The position numbers and the translations under genes were made by a program. DNA of 19,951 nucleotides, taken from positions 1 to 19,951 of the forward strand of contig JAIXRB010000193.1 of NCBI GenBank assembly GCA_027485405.1. Direction: 5' to 3'. The stretch comes from Leptospiraceae bacterium (GTDB lineage: Bacteria; Spirochaetota; Leptospiria; Leptospirales; Leptospiraceae). The notes under the pieces are model-generated. The model was given only the letters and a program-made list of their open reading frames with translations, did not search any database and had not been told where the DNA came from. Positions 7,364 to 14,196 of this stretch are shown one piece after another. The stretch's first letter is position 1. Each line of letters starts with the position of its first letter.

Positions 7364-8313
7364 TGTCCAAATTGCCGAAAATCCAGATTCGAGTCCCAGG
7401 TACCAGTGCAAACTTAGGACCTGGTTTTGATTTGATGGGTATGGCTTTGAAAACCTATAATACCTTTTCATTCACATTTCCGCCTATTGAAGAATTTGTT
7501 TCAGAGTTGAAAGGGGGCATGCCTCCTCCTTTTCCAAAATCCGAAGACCTAGTTTGGATCGCATATCGGAGATATTTTGAAGAATTTTTACCGAAAGTAG
7601 AACCACCACCGTATCTTTGTAAGATGGATTTGAACCTACCATTAAAAGGAGGCTTAGGTTCATCAGCTTCCGCCATTGTAGCCGGGTTGTCATTGGCAAG
7701 GGAAGTTCATAAGCGAAAATTTCTAAATGACATTGTTCCGTTAGAAAATCGTTTTCTACACTTTCTGGCAAGCTTCGAAGGACACCCAGACAATACATTG
7801 CCTGCCTATCTTGGTGGATTGGTCTTTACCTATCAAATGGATGAGGTTCATCTCAGATATGTTAAAAAAAGATTTCCTAACTCGGTCGCTGTTTTTGCTT
7901 TTACACCCGAATACGCCATCTCTACCGAAGAGTCTCGAAAGAGACTACCAACTTCTTACAAGACCAGTGATGTCATTTTTAATATGAGCCGAGTTGGTGC
8001 CTGGATGCAATTTTTGGATAAGCGAAAGTTTAGTGATCTCCAAATTGCACTTGAAGATAGAATCCACACTCCGTACCGAGTGCACTCCGATTTTCCAATA
8101 TATTCTCTTCTTCAAAAATTTAAGGAAAAAGAAATTGGAATTTGTCTTTCGGGCTCAGGGCCAACCCTACTTCTATTCACTGAAAGAAAAAAAGCTGAGT
8201 CAGTTTTTGCCTATCTTAGCTTAGAAATCAAGACGAACCTAGCAGAACAAATGCCCTTCCAATTAAAAAGAATCCAGACGGATTGGGAAGGAACTAAAAT
8301 CTCTTTTTTCTAA
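7363..8313 (+). CDS. thrB: Homoserine kinase
   Basis: Homoserine kinase phosphorylates L-homoserine with ATP to O-phosphohomoserine, the penultimate step of threonine synthesis, in the cytoplasm. It is a GHMP kinase. The opening VPGTSANLGPGFDLMGMAL (11-29) is the ThrB signature; the ATP-binding loop is PLKGGLGSSAS (93-103); FEGHPDNTLPAYLGG and a C-terminal GICLSGSGPTLLLF complete the family motifs. The 316 residues match the usual length. The ATG at 7363 is supported by the alignment of the N-terminus although no ribosome site is seen. It follows the FAD oxidoreductase on the same strand by 34 bases and may be co-transcribed. Other threonine genes are not in the window. The stop overlaps the convergent gene by 4 bases. 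Confidence 0.95.
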   Translation: MSKLPKIQIRVPGTSANLGPGFDLMGMALKTYNTFSFTFPPIEEFVSELKGGMPPPFPKSEDLVWIAYRRYFEEFLPKVEPPPYLCKMDLNLPLKGGLGSSASAIVAGLSLAREVHKRKFLNDIVPLENRFLHFLASFEGHPDNTLPAYLGGLVFTYQMDEVHLRYVKKRFPNSVAVFAFTPEYAISTEESRKRLPTSYKTSDVIFNMSRVGAWMQFLDKRKFSDLQIALEDRIHTPYRVHSDFPIYSLLQKFKEKEIGICLSGSGPTLLLFTERKKAESVFAYLSLEIKTNLAEQMPFQLKRIQTDWEGTKISFF

Positions 8314-8954
8314 GTTTCTTCGCCTTCACCTTCTTCTTTTCCAAATGGGTAGGTGTCTTCTCTGGATTTTAATTTACGGTTGATTCCGGGTTGTATCTTT
8401 TGCACAGTAATCGTGAACCGCATTCGTTCTTTTCCCACCTTATTAAAGTAGAATGAAGAAGATAGAGACAGTTCTATAAAATTGATCATCCTATCTTTTA
8501 CAATCTTATCTGAAATCCTAAAATCTGTAGAATGTCCAATGATCTCGTAAGATTCGAATGATTCTTTCTGTTCCATTTTTTCAAAGATCTCCATTCTTGG
8601 GGGTCTGAAAAATGTAGAACCATTCTTTAAAACATGTATTGTGTAGTCTTCTGTATCTCTTGCTTTTTTAAACTGAAAAATCAAATGATCTTCGGAAATC
8701 GCCTGACAACGAGTTGGTAAGTTTCCAGTTCTACATCCAACGAGAAACTGTCCGTTTCGTGAAATCTCATCCACTACATAGTCAAACTTGTCACCAACTT
8801 GAACTGGTATAAACCGATCCGATTCTTTTCTGGAAAGAATCGGAAATAAGAATTGTTTGTATATAACATACAAAAGACCAACTGAGGATAAAATTAGAGA
8901 AAGAATGAGTAAATAGGTGAAACTATCCTGAATCGCAAGAGCTAAGAAAGGCAA
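8310..8954 (-). CDS. Unrecognised membrane-anchored protein
   Basis: I do not recognise this 214-residue protein. Residues 1-40 hold an N-terminal hydrophobic helix (FTYLLILSLILSSVGLLYVIY), followed by basic residues and a soluble domain rich in beta-strand patterns (VQVGDKFDYVVDEI, HLIFQFKKA, YTIHVLKNGS). The tail is charged (EEGEGEET). The soluble part may be a small beta domain; a divergent PilZ-like fold was considered but the RxxxR and D/NxSxxG motifs are not convincing. The start is TTG, preceded by TAGGAG, in which the TAG is the stop codon of the upstream gene; the two genes are 6 bases apart and surely co-transcribed. Confidence 0.75.
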   Translation of the reverse strand: MPFLALAIQDSFTYLLILSLILSSVGLLYVIYKQFLFPILSRKESDRFIPVQVGDKFDYVVDEISRNGQFLVGCRTGNLPTRCQAISEDHLIFQFKKARDTEDYTIHVLKNGSTFFRPPRMEIFEKMEQKESFESYEIIGHSTDFRISDKIVKDRMINFIELSLSSSFYFNKVGKERMRFTITVQKIQPGINRKLKSREDTYPFGKEEGEGEET

Positions 8955-8960
8955 ACTCTC

Positions 8961-9449
8961 CTACCGCTTTGTATCCAGGACATGTGACTCTGCTTTTTCG
9001 GCTAAAGGAGCCCTTGTAATCAAAGAAAGTAGGTCCTTCACTTCTTCGGGAGAAATCACTTGATTCAATCTTTCTTCTAAAGGAAGAGGTGTAGGTTTCA
9101 TAAGCAAATCTTCCAAATTTACTTTTTCCTTTGCTTCCTCTTTTTGCTTTTTATCCGAGGCAATTTCGGTTTTTGGAACCGTATCATTGGGATTTGCTTT
9201 GTTGTTACCTATCTCTTCTTGGGGTTTCCAAGACATAGGAGTTGTCGGCATTGACCCGGACTGTATATTTGATATCTGAAGCATACCCAAACCTCCGTTT
9301 TCAGGGTGGAGAGAGATTGCTCCCTCTCTTCGTACATCATCGGAGGAATGGGAAAGAGATTGAGTAAAAATTGGGAAAAAATCTCGTTTTTTTCCGTTTG
9401 CCCCTAGGATTCCGAGAGAAAGTATAGCCCCAATGGAAAACAACTTCAA
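8961..9449 (-). CDS. Small unrecognised exported or anchored protein
   Basis: This 162-residue protein has no family I can name. The N-terminus (MKLFSIGAILSLGILGANG) resembles a short signal or anchor segment. The middle is rich in Pro, Asn, Lys and Glu and probably disordered (KKQKEEAKEK), and the end (ERLNQVISPEEVKDLLSLI) is likely helical. The start is uncertain: TTG at 9449, or TTG two codons later at 9443, which has AGGA 7 bases upstream and seems the better initiation site. Either start overlaps the divergent DsbA-like gene, by 17 or 11 bases. It precedes the membrane protein gene by 6 bases, so the two probably act together at the envelope. Confidence 0.65.
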   Translation of the reverse strand: MKLFSIGAILSLGILGANGKKRDFFPIFTQSLSHSSDDVRREGAISLHPENGGLGMLQISNIQSGSMPTTPMSWKPQEEIGNNKANPNDTVPKTEIASDKKQKEEAKEKVNLEDLLMKPTPLPLEERLNQVISPEEVKDLLSLITRAPLAEKAESHVLDTKR

Positions 9450-10482
9450 ATCCTGGATTCAATCCCCCATCTCAAAGTTATCAATAGCTATTGCTTGTAC
9501 TTTTGTGTTAATTACTATTATCCTTTTACCAGGGGCATATGAATCTTACTTCGGAAAAGATTACGTCTCATTAGCAGGCAAAAACTACTCTTCTAACGAT
9601 GTAAAAAAAACGAATCCAGGTGCCTATGCTAGGTACCGAAAAGAAATTGCAACTCTCACTAAAAATTTGTTAGGTGAGTTTGCTCAAGAAAAGCTTTTTG
9701 AGCTGGCAAGTAAAGATGCAGGTTTGCCTGTCGATGATATACTAAAACAAGGATTTTCCCCAAGAGTTCCAAAAGAAGAGGAACTCCTAGCTATCTACGA
9801 GCTCTACAAAGGCCAGTTAAATGGACAATCCTTTGCTCAAGCACGATTGCAGATTTTGGGATTGGTTCAATCTCAAGAAGAACAAGAATACCAAAGAGGA
9901 AAGTACCGGGAGCTTTTGCAGAAGTATCCAATCGAGTTTAAAATCAAAGAACCGGAAGTAGTCCGAGTCAGTATCTCTGGAAAAAACAATCCAAGCATTG
10001 GTAACGAGACGGCTAAAATCACAGTCATTGAGTTCTCGGATTTTGAGTGCCCTTTTTGCCAAAGAAGCCAGGAAGTAAACCAAAGACTTAGAGAAAAATA
10101 TAAAGACCAAATTAGATGGGTGTTTCGAGACTTCCCACTTCCCTTTCATGAAAACGCAAAGTATGCGCACATAGCCGCAAACTGTGCATTAACGCAAAAC
10201 AAATATTGGGATCTTTTTCCTCTTTTGTTCCAATACACTGGTAAGTTAAGTAAAGCAAAGGTGGACGAACTCGCGGTTCAAGCTGGAGTCAACAAAAAAC
10301 AATTTCAAGAATGCACTGAGAACCCAAGTGCCATTCAAAAGGAAATCGATGCGGATATTGAAGAAGGTCAGAAAAACGGGGTGAGTGGAACTCCAGCTTT
10401 CTTTATCAACGGGATTTTTGTTTCGGGGGCTATGCCTTTTGAACATTTTGATGAGATCATTCAAAAAGAATTGAAGAACTAA
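9433..10482 (+). CDS. Membrane-anchored DsbA-family thioredoxin-fold protein
   Basis: This is a predicted periplasm-facing thiol-disulfide oxidoreductase. An uncleaved anchor lies at about residues 15-36 (LSIAIACTFVLITIILLPG). A helical segment of about 140 residues follows, and then a DsbA/Thioredoxin_4-type domain from about residue 190. The active site is Cys206-Pro-Phe-Cys209 in FSDFECPFC, and the cis-proline is Pro321 in GVSGTPAFFING. The family includes DsbA-like and BdbD-like oxidases and some isomerases; CPFC with a TP cis-Pro loop cannot separate them. The N-terminal extension (about 37-190) is unusual for DsbA and resembles proteins in which a helical domain precedes the thiol domain. 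The ATG lacks a strong ribosome site and overlaps the divergent gene. It precedes mdh by 11 bases. Confidence 0.9.
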   Translation: MENNFKSWIQSPISKLSIAIACTFVLITIILLPGAYESYFGKDYVSLAGKNYSSNDVKKTNPGAYARYRKEIATLTKNLLGEFAQEKLFELASKDAGLPVDDILKQGFSPRVPKEEELLAIYELYKGQLNGQSFAQARLQILGLVQSQEEQEYQRGKYRELLQKYPIEFKIKEPEVVRVSISGKNNPSIGNETAKITVIEFSDFECPFCQRSQEVNQRLREKYKDQIRWVFRDFPLPFHENAKYAHIAANCALTQNKYWDLFPLLFQYTGKLSKAKVDELAVQAGVNKKQFQECTENPSAIQKEIDADIEEGQKNGVSGTPAFFINGIFVSGAMPFEHFDEIIQKELKN

Positions 10483-10493
10483 AGGAGAACAAA

Positions 10494-11477
10494 ATGGGAA
10501 ACACAGTAAAAGTAGCAGTCACAGGAGCCGCAGGTCAAATCGGATACGCTTTGTTGTTTAGAATCGCATCAGGGCAAATGTTTGGAGCCGACACACCGGT
10601 CGAATTACAACTTTTAGAATTGGAACAAGCGCTTCCAGCCGCAAAGGGAGTCATCATGGAATTAGATGATTGTGCATTTCCTTTGCTTCAAAAAGTATCC
10701 GTAACTTCTAGCTTAGACGAAGCTTTTTCTGGAATCAACTGGGCTCTATTAGTTGGATCGGTTCCTAGAAAAGCTGGAATGGAACGAGGAGATTTACTGA
10801 AAATAAATGGTGGAATTTTCACAACGCAAGGCAAAGCAATCGAAAAAAATGCGGCAAGCGATGTAAGGGTTCTCGTTGTTGGAAATCCATGCAATACTAA
10901 CGCATTGATCGCTATGAACAATGCAAAAAAAATTCCAACTGATCGTTGGTTTGCCATGACCGGTTTAGACGAAAACCGAGCTAAAACTCAATTGGCGCAA
11001 AAAGCTGGGGTTCTAGTGAAAGACGTTTCTAACGTAGCAATTTGGGGAAACCATTCCGCAACCCAATACCCAGATTTTTTCAATGCAAAAATCCAAGGAA
11101 AACCAGCCACTGATGCGATTTCAGATCACGATTGGCTAAAGGGAGATTTCATCTCAACAGTTCAAAAACGGGGAGCGGCAATCATCGCGGCGCGAGGTGC
11201 TTCTTCTGCTGCCTCAGCGGCAAACGCGGTGGTAGACACAGTTCGAAACATAGTGACTCCTACAAAACCTGGTGATTGGTTTAGTGCCGCCTGCCATTCC
11301 AACGGTGAATATGGTGCTGAGAAAGGTTTGATCTTCGGATTTCCTTTGCGTTCGGATGGAAAGAAGGTAGAAATTGTAAAAGACATTCCTCTAAACGAGT
11401 TCGCAAAAGAGAAATTCGCTTTTACACACAAAGAACTCTTGGAAGAAAAATCTGAAGTACAGAGTATGTTAGGTTAA
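10494..11477 (+). CDS. mdh: Malate dehydrogenase
   Basis: The enzyme interconverts malate and oxaloacetate with NAD+ in the TCA cycle. The NAD-binding loop VTGAAGQIGYALLFRI begins at residue 9. The substrate-binding segment PRKAGMERGDLL, the VGNPCNTNA motif and the catalytic His187 in WGNHSATQYPD are all present, as expected for the cytosolic-type MDH group with the GAAGQIGY signature. The length of 327 residues is typical. The ribosome site AAAGGAG lies 6 bases before the ATG, among the best in the window, consistent with high expression. It follows the DsbA-like gene by 11 bases on the same strand, so it may share its transcript, although a separate promoter is possible. Confidence 0.97.
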   Translation: MGNTVKVAVTGAAGQIGYALLFRIASGQMFGADTPVELQLLELEQALPAAKGVIMELDDCAFPLLQKVSVTSSLDEAFSGINWALLVGSVPRKAGMERGDLLKINGGIFTTQGKAIEKNAASDVRVLVVGNPCNTNALIAMNNAKKIPTDRWFAMTGLDENRAKTQLAQKAGVLVKDVSNVAIWGNHSATQYPDFFNAKIQGKPATDAISDHDWLKGDFISTVQKRGAAIIAARGASSAASAANAVVDTVRNIVTPTKPGDWFSAACHSNGEYGAEKGLIFGFPLRSDGKKVEIVKDIPLNEFAKEKFAFTHKELLEEKSEVQSMLG

Positions 11478-11488
11478 ATCCAAGCTAT

Positions 11489-11513
11489 CCTCCTCGCGAA
11501 TTAAACGGGGGGG
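11489..11513 (+). terminator. Possible hairpin after mdh with a G9 run
   Basis: CCTCCTCG and CGGGGGGG, 9 bases apart, can pair in the plus-strand RNA with two G-U wobbles. The other strand pairs less well. There is no following T tract, so intrinsic termination is doubtful. The G run (11507-11515) is the longest G homopolymer seen here. Confidence 0.3.
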
Positions 11514-11525
11514 GGTTCAGTTCCA

Positions 11526-12404
11526 CTATAAATCTTTTTTAAAAAAAACAAAACGATCCTTTTCCGATAAATCTTTTTCGATCCAAACTTCTTTAAACCC
11601 CAATTCCATTCCTAAGGTTACGAGTTCCTTTGCAAAGTTTGGATGTGTCTCCAGGGCAAGAATACCGCCTGCAACCAATCTTATGAAACTACCTTCGATG
11701 ATCTTTGCATGAAAGGCAATAAAGTCTTCCACAAACAAGGCTAGATGCGGTTCAAAATCTACAACATCTGGCATCATTTCTTCTTTTTCAAAAATGGGAA
11801 TGTAAGGAGGGTTTGAGACTATTAGATGAAAAAGCAAGTCTTCTGGAAACTTTTGAAATAAGTCAGATTCAAAAAAAAGTATTTCTATCTGGCTTGGATT
11901 TTCGATCTCTCTATGGTTTTGTTTTGCGACTTCTAAGGCACCAGGAGAAATATCGGAAGCCCAGAACCTACCTAGAGAGAGCAATCGACTCAAAGAAATG
12001 GCAATACATCCGCTCCCAGTTCCTAGATCCAAAACATTTGGCGTTTGTTCTCCTTTAGTCAAATCTCCAAATCGTTTGAAAATTTTGTCAACTAACTCTT
12101 CTGTCTCCGGGCGAGGAATTAATGTTTCTTGAGTTACGGCATAATCAAATTTATGAAAACCTTTTTTTCCAGTAATGTAGGCGACAGGCTTTCCTTTGCC
12201 TCTTTCCATGATTCGTTCTCGGTAAAGAGTTACCTCTTTTTCTGTCAAAGGCATTTCAAATTGAGAGTACAGTTTGATTCTTGGAAGTTTCAATATATCA
12301 GAAAGAATCCATTCCGCATCTACACGTGGATTGGGAATGTTTTTCTTTTCCAGGAAAGCCGTTGATTTTTTTAAATAGTAGAGAAGGTTAGTTGGTTCGT
12401 TCAT
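11526..12404 (-). CDS. prmC: Release factor glutamine methyltransferase
   Basis: PrmC uses S-adenosylmethionine to methylate the glutamine of the GGQ motif in release factors RF1 and RF2. The N-terminal helical domain (1-90) is followed by LIPRPETEELV (95-105), the SAM motif VLDLGTGSGCIAI (124-136) and the catalytic NPPYIP (198-203). The 292 residues match the family. The ATG at 12404 fits the normal N-terminus, yet only 6 bases (AAATCT) separate it from the 3' end of the tRNA-Arg gene, so there is no conventional ribosome site unless the GGGGG of the tRNA acceptor strand serves. It is the last gene of the minus-strand array and faces mdh across 48 bases. Confidence 0.95.
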   Translation of the reverse strand: MNEPTNLLYYLKKSTAFLEKKNIPNPRVDAEWILSDILKLPRIKLYSQFEMPLTEKEVTLYRERIMERGKGKPVAYITGKKGFHKFDYAVTQETLIPRPETEELVDKIFKRFGDLTKGEQTPNVLDLGTGSGCIAISLSRLLSLGRFWASDISPGALEVAKQNHREIENPSQIEILFFESDLFQKFPEDLLFHLIVSNPPYIPIFEKEEMMPDVVDFEPHLALFVEDFIAFHAKIIEGSFIRLVAGGILALETHPNFAKELVTLGMELGFKEVWIEKDLSEKDRFVFFKKDL

Positions 12405-12410
12405 AGATTT

Positions 12411-12483
12411 TGCCCCCGACAGGATTCGAACCTGTGTCCCCAGTTTAGGAAACTAGTGCTCTATCCACCTGAGCTACGGGAGC
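12411..12483 (-). tRNA. tRNA-Arg (anticodon CCT)
   Basis: A full cloverleaf can be folded on the minus strand. The acceptor stem is GCTCCCG with CGGGGGC (one T-G wobble) and discriminator A. The D arm is GCTC-AGGTGGATA-GAGC. The anticodon stem CTAGT/ACTGG encloses loop TTCCTAA, so the anticodon is CCT and the codon AGG. The T arm is ACAGG-TTCGAAT-CCTGT. The length is 73 bases with no encoded CCA. It lies 6 bases after the Crp-like stop codon and 6 bases before the prmC start, which suggests it is cut from a polycistronic transcript. Confidence 0.97.
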
Positions 12484-12489
12484 CTTACG

Positions 12490-13134
12490 TTATGCGGGTT
12501 TTCTCTTGTTGTTCACAAGTCTTTGGAAATCAGTAATGTTGTGAATCACTATCTTGTCTGGGTAGAGATCTAATTTTTGACTTTTGACAAAATTCATAAT
12601 AACCTTTTGTACTTCTCCGACAGGCTGAGCACACCAATTTGCTACGTCTTCTACAGTTAGATTCAAAACAATGGCATTGTAAACATCACTGGAATATTGT
12701 TTTTCATAGAGCATGTTGAATACGTCTGCCACTTTTCCTTGGATATCATCCAATAAAAGCATCATGAGTCTGCGTTTTTGGTCATAAATCCGCGACGAAA
12801 AAATGTGCAAGAGTTTCATTGCCAGAGCAGGGTTTTTGCTCATTAACACTTCAAAATTTGCACGATTGAAATTTAGTGCCTTTACTGTTGTCACAGCAAT
12901 GGCTGTCGCCGACCGAGGTTGTTCCTCTAAAATCGCCATTTCCCCTAAAATGTCACCGGATTCCAAGATATCCAAAGTTTTTATTGAATTTCCGATTGTC
13001 TTAGTGATTTTGACTTTACCATCTTTGATCAGATAGAAGTCGTTACCTGGTTCATATTCGCAAAATAAAACTTCGTTTGGTTCGAATTCTTTTCCGAACT
13101 TTCCAAACATTGCATCTAACATTTGGTCGTTCAT
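12490..13134 (-). CDS. Crp/Fnr-family cyclic-nucleotide-type regulator
   Basis: This is a predicted transcription regulator with an N-terminal cyclic-nucleotide-binding beta roll (about 15-110), a dimer helix (SRIYDQKRRLMMLLL) and a C-terminal winged helix (LTVEDVANWCAQPVGEVQKV, then FVKSQKLDLYPDKIVI). The phosphate-binding cassette GEMAILEEQPRSATA (64-78) keeps Glu65, Arg74 and Ser75, so it probably binds cAMP or a similar nucleotide. No Fnr-type cysteine cluster is present. The length of 214 residues is typical. Its ATG overlaps the stop of the upstream cNMP/TPR gene as ATGA, so the two are translationally coupled. The tRNA-Arg gene starts 6 bases past its stop. Confidence 0.92.
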   Translation of the reverse strand: MNDQMLDAMFGKFGKEFEPNEVLFCEYEPGNDFYLIKDGKVKITKTIGNSIKTLDILESGDILGEMAILEEQPRSATAIAVTTVKALNFNRANFEVLMSKNPALAMKLLHIFSSRIYDQKRRLMMLLLDDIQGKVADVFNMLYEKQYSSDVYNAIVLNLTVEDVANWCAQPVGEVQKVIMNFVKSQKLDLYPDKIVIHNITDFQRLVNNKRKPA

Positions 13135-14180
13135 TTTTTGATTGCCTTAACTTTTTTCTTTGCTTCTTCAGAAATACTGTCATCCAAAGGAGCCATGGAT
13201 GCCACCTTTTGAAATAGCTGGATCGCCTTGTCTTTCTCTCCAACTTGTTCGTTTGAAAGTGCGAGATGGTATAAATTTTCTTTTGCTAGTTGTCCATTTG
13301 GATATTTTTTAACAAACATTGAGAAAATCTGCAAAGCATTTCCGAAATCATTGCCTTTGTAGTAGGCTTTTCCTAGATAAAAGAGAGCGTTTTCTATAGC
13401 CTGGTCATCCTCCCCAGTCACAGAGTCTGTTCTCTCAGTTAGTTCTTCAAAAAGAGTAATCGCATCTTTGATCTTATCAGCATTCAATAGTGTTGATGCT
13501 TGGTCAAACTTAGCAACAATAGAGTTGGGATTGAAATCAGAATTGGATTGCGGGACAGCTAAAGTTTTAAGCATATCCTGAAGGTTTACACCTTTGTTTG
13601 CTCCTTCATTTTTGTATGTAAGCTCTGGCATAGATATTGGGTAGGCTGCACCTTGCTTGGTTAAATCCAGGAGAACATTTGCCCTTTCCATATACATTCC
13701 GTCAGGGTAGTTTTCTAGATACTTTCTATATGCGTAAGAAGCATGATCTAGATGACTGTTTTTGTGAAATACTTCTGCAACATTCATCAATTCATAGGCG
13801 GAGTTCTTTGCTTCGCCTTGACCCAAAATCTCTCTAACTTGTTTATGTACACTTCTCAATTGACTAGAGAAGACTTTTAGCATCTTTATGATTAAATGTG
13901 TTTTTGTACTGACAAAGGCTTCAAACTCCGCTGGCTTAAACACCAGAACACTCGCCCCACCTAGCACTTGCGCCGTTTCTTCTCTGGGATACTTGCCTAT
14001 GGAACTCTTAACGCCAAAAAATTCTCCGATTTTTACGTCTTCTTTGATTTCGACACCAGAGGTGTTTGTGAAAGTCAATAAGATACGTCCCTTCTGTAAG
14101 ACAAAGATATCGTCTGATTTGTCTCTTTCGAAGTAAACGATTGATCCGTTTTTATACTCTCTGACGATTGGGCCTGGCAA
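13131..14180 (-). CDS. Cyclic-nucleotide-binding-like domain plus TPR repeats
   Basis: This 349-residue protein joins an N-terminal cNMP-binding-like domain (about 1-120) to tetratricopeptide repeats. The domain begins YKNGSIVYFERDKSDDIFVLQKGRILL. Its cassette, GEFFGVKSSIGKYPREETAQV, lacks the Arg-Ser pair of a true cAMP pocket, so ligand binding is uncertain. It has no DNA-binding domain. TPR-like helices occur near 125-165 (AEVFHKNSHLDHASYAYRKY) and 225-340 (AKFDQASTLL, ALFYLGKAYYKGNDFGNALQ, LYHLALSNEQVGEKDKAIQ), resembling the YbgF/CpoB repeats. The start is TTG at 14180 with GAGGGA 5 bases upstream. It is coupled to the Crp-like gene by a 4-base overlap; it may act as a scaffold for that regulator. 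Confidence 0.88.
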   Translation of the reverse strand: MPGPIVREYKNGSIVYFERDKSDDIFVLQKGRILLTFTNTSGVEIKEDVKIGEFFGVKSSIGKYPREETAQVLGGASVLVFKPAEFEAFVSTKTHLIIKMLKVFSSQLRSVHKQVREILGQGEAKNSAYELMNVAEVFHKNSHLDHASYAYRKYLENYPDGMYMERANVLLDLTKQGAAYPISMPELTYKNEGANKGVNLQDMLKTLAVPQSNSDFNPNSIVAKFDQASTLLNADKIKDAITLFEELTERTDSVTGEDDQAIENALFYLGKAYYKGNDFGNALQIFSMFVKKYPNGQLAKENLYHLALSNEQVGEKDKAIQLFQKVASMAPLDDSISEEAKKKVKAIKK

Positions 14181-14196
14181 TGGATTCCCTCAACGT

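Noticed and set aside
8310..8954. PilZ domain in the unrecognised membrane protein
   Set aside because: The RxxxR and D/NxSxxG motifs needed for cyclic-di-GMP binding are not convincingly present.
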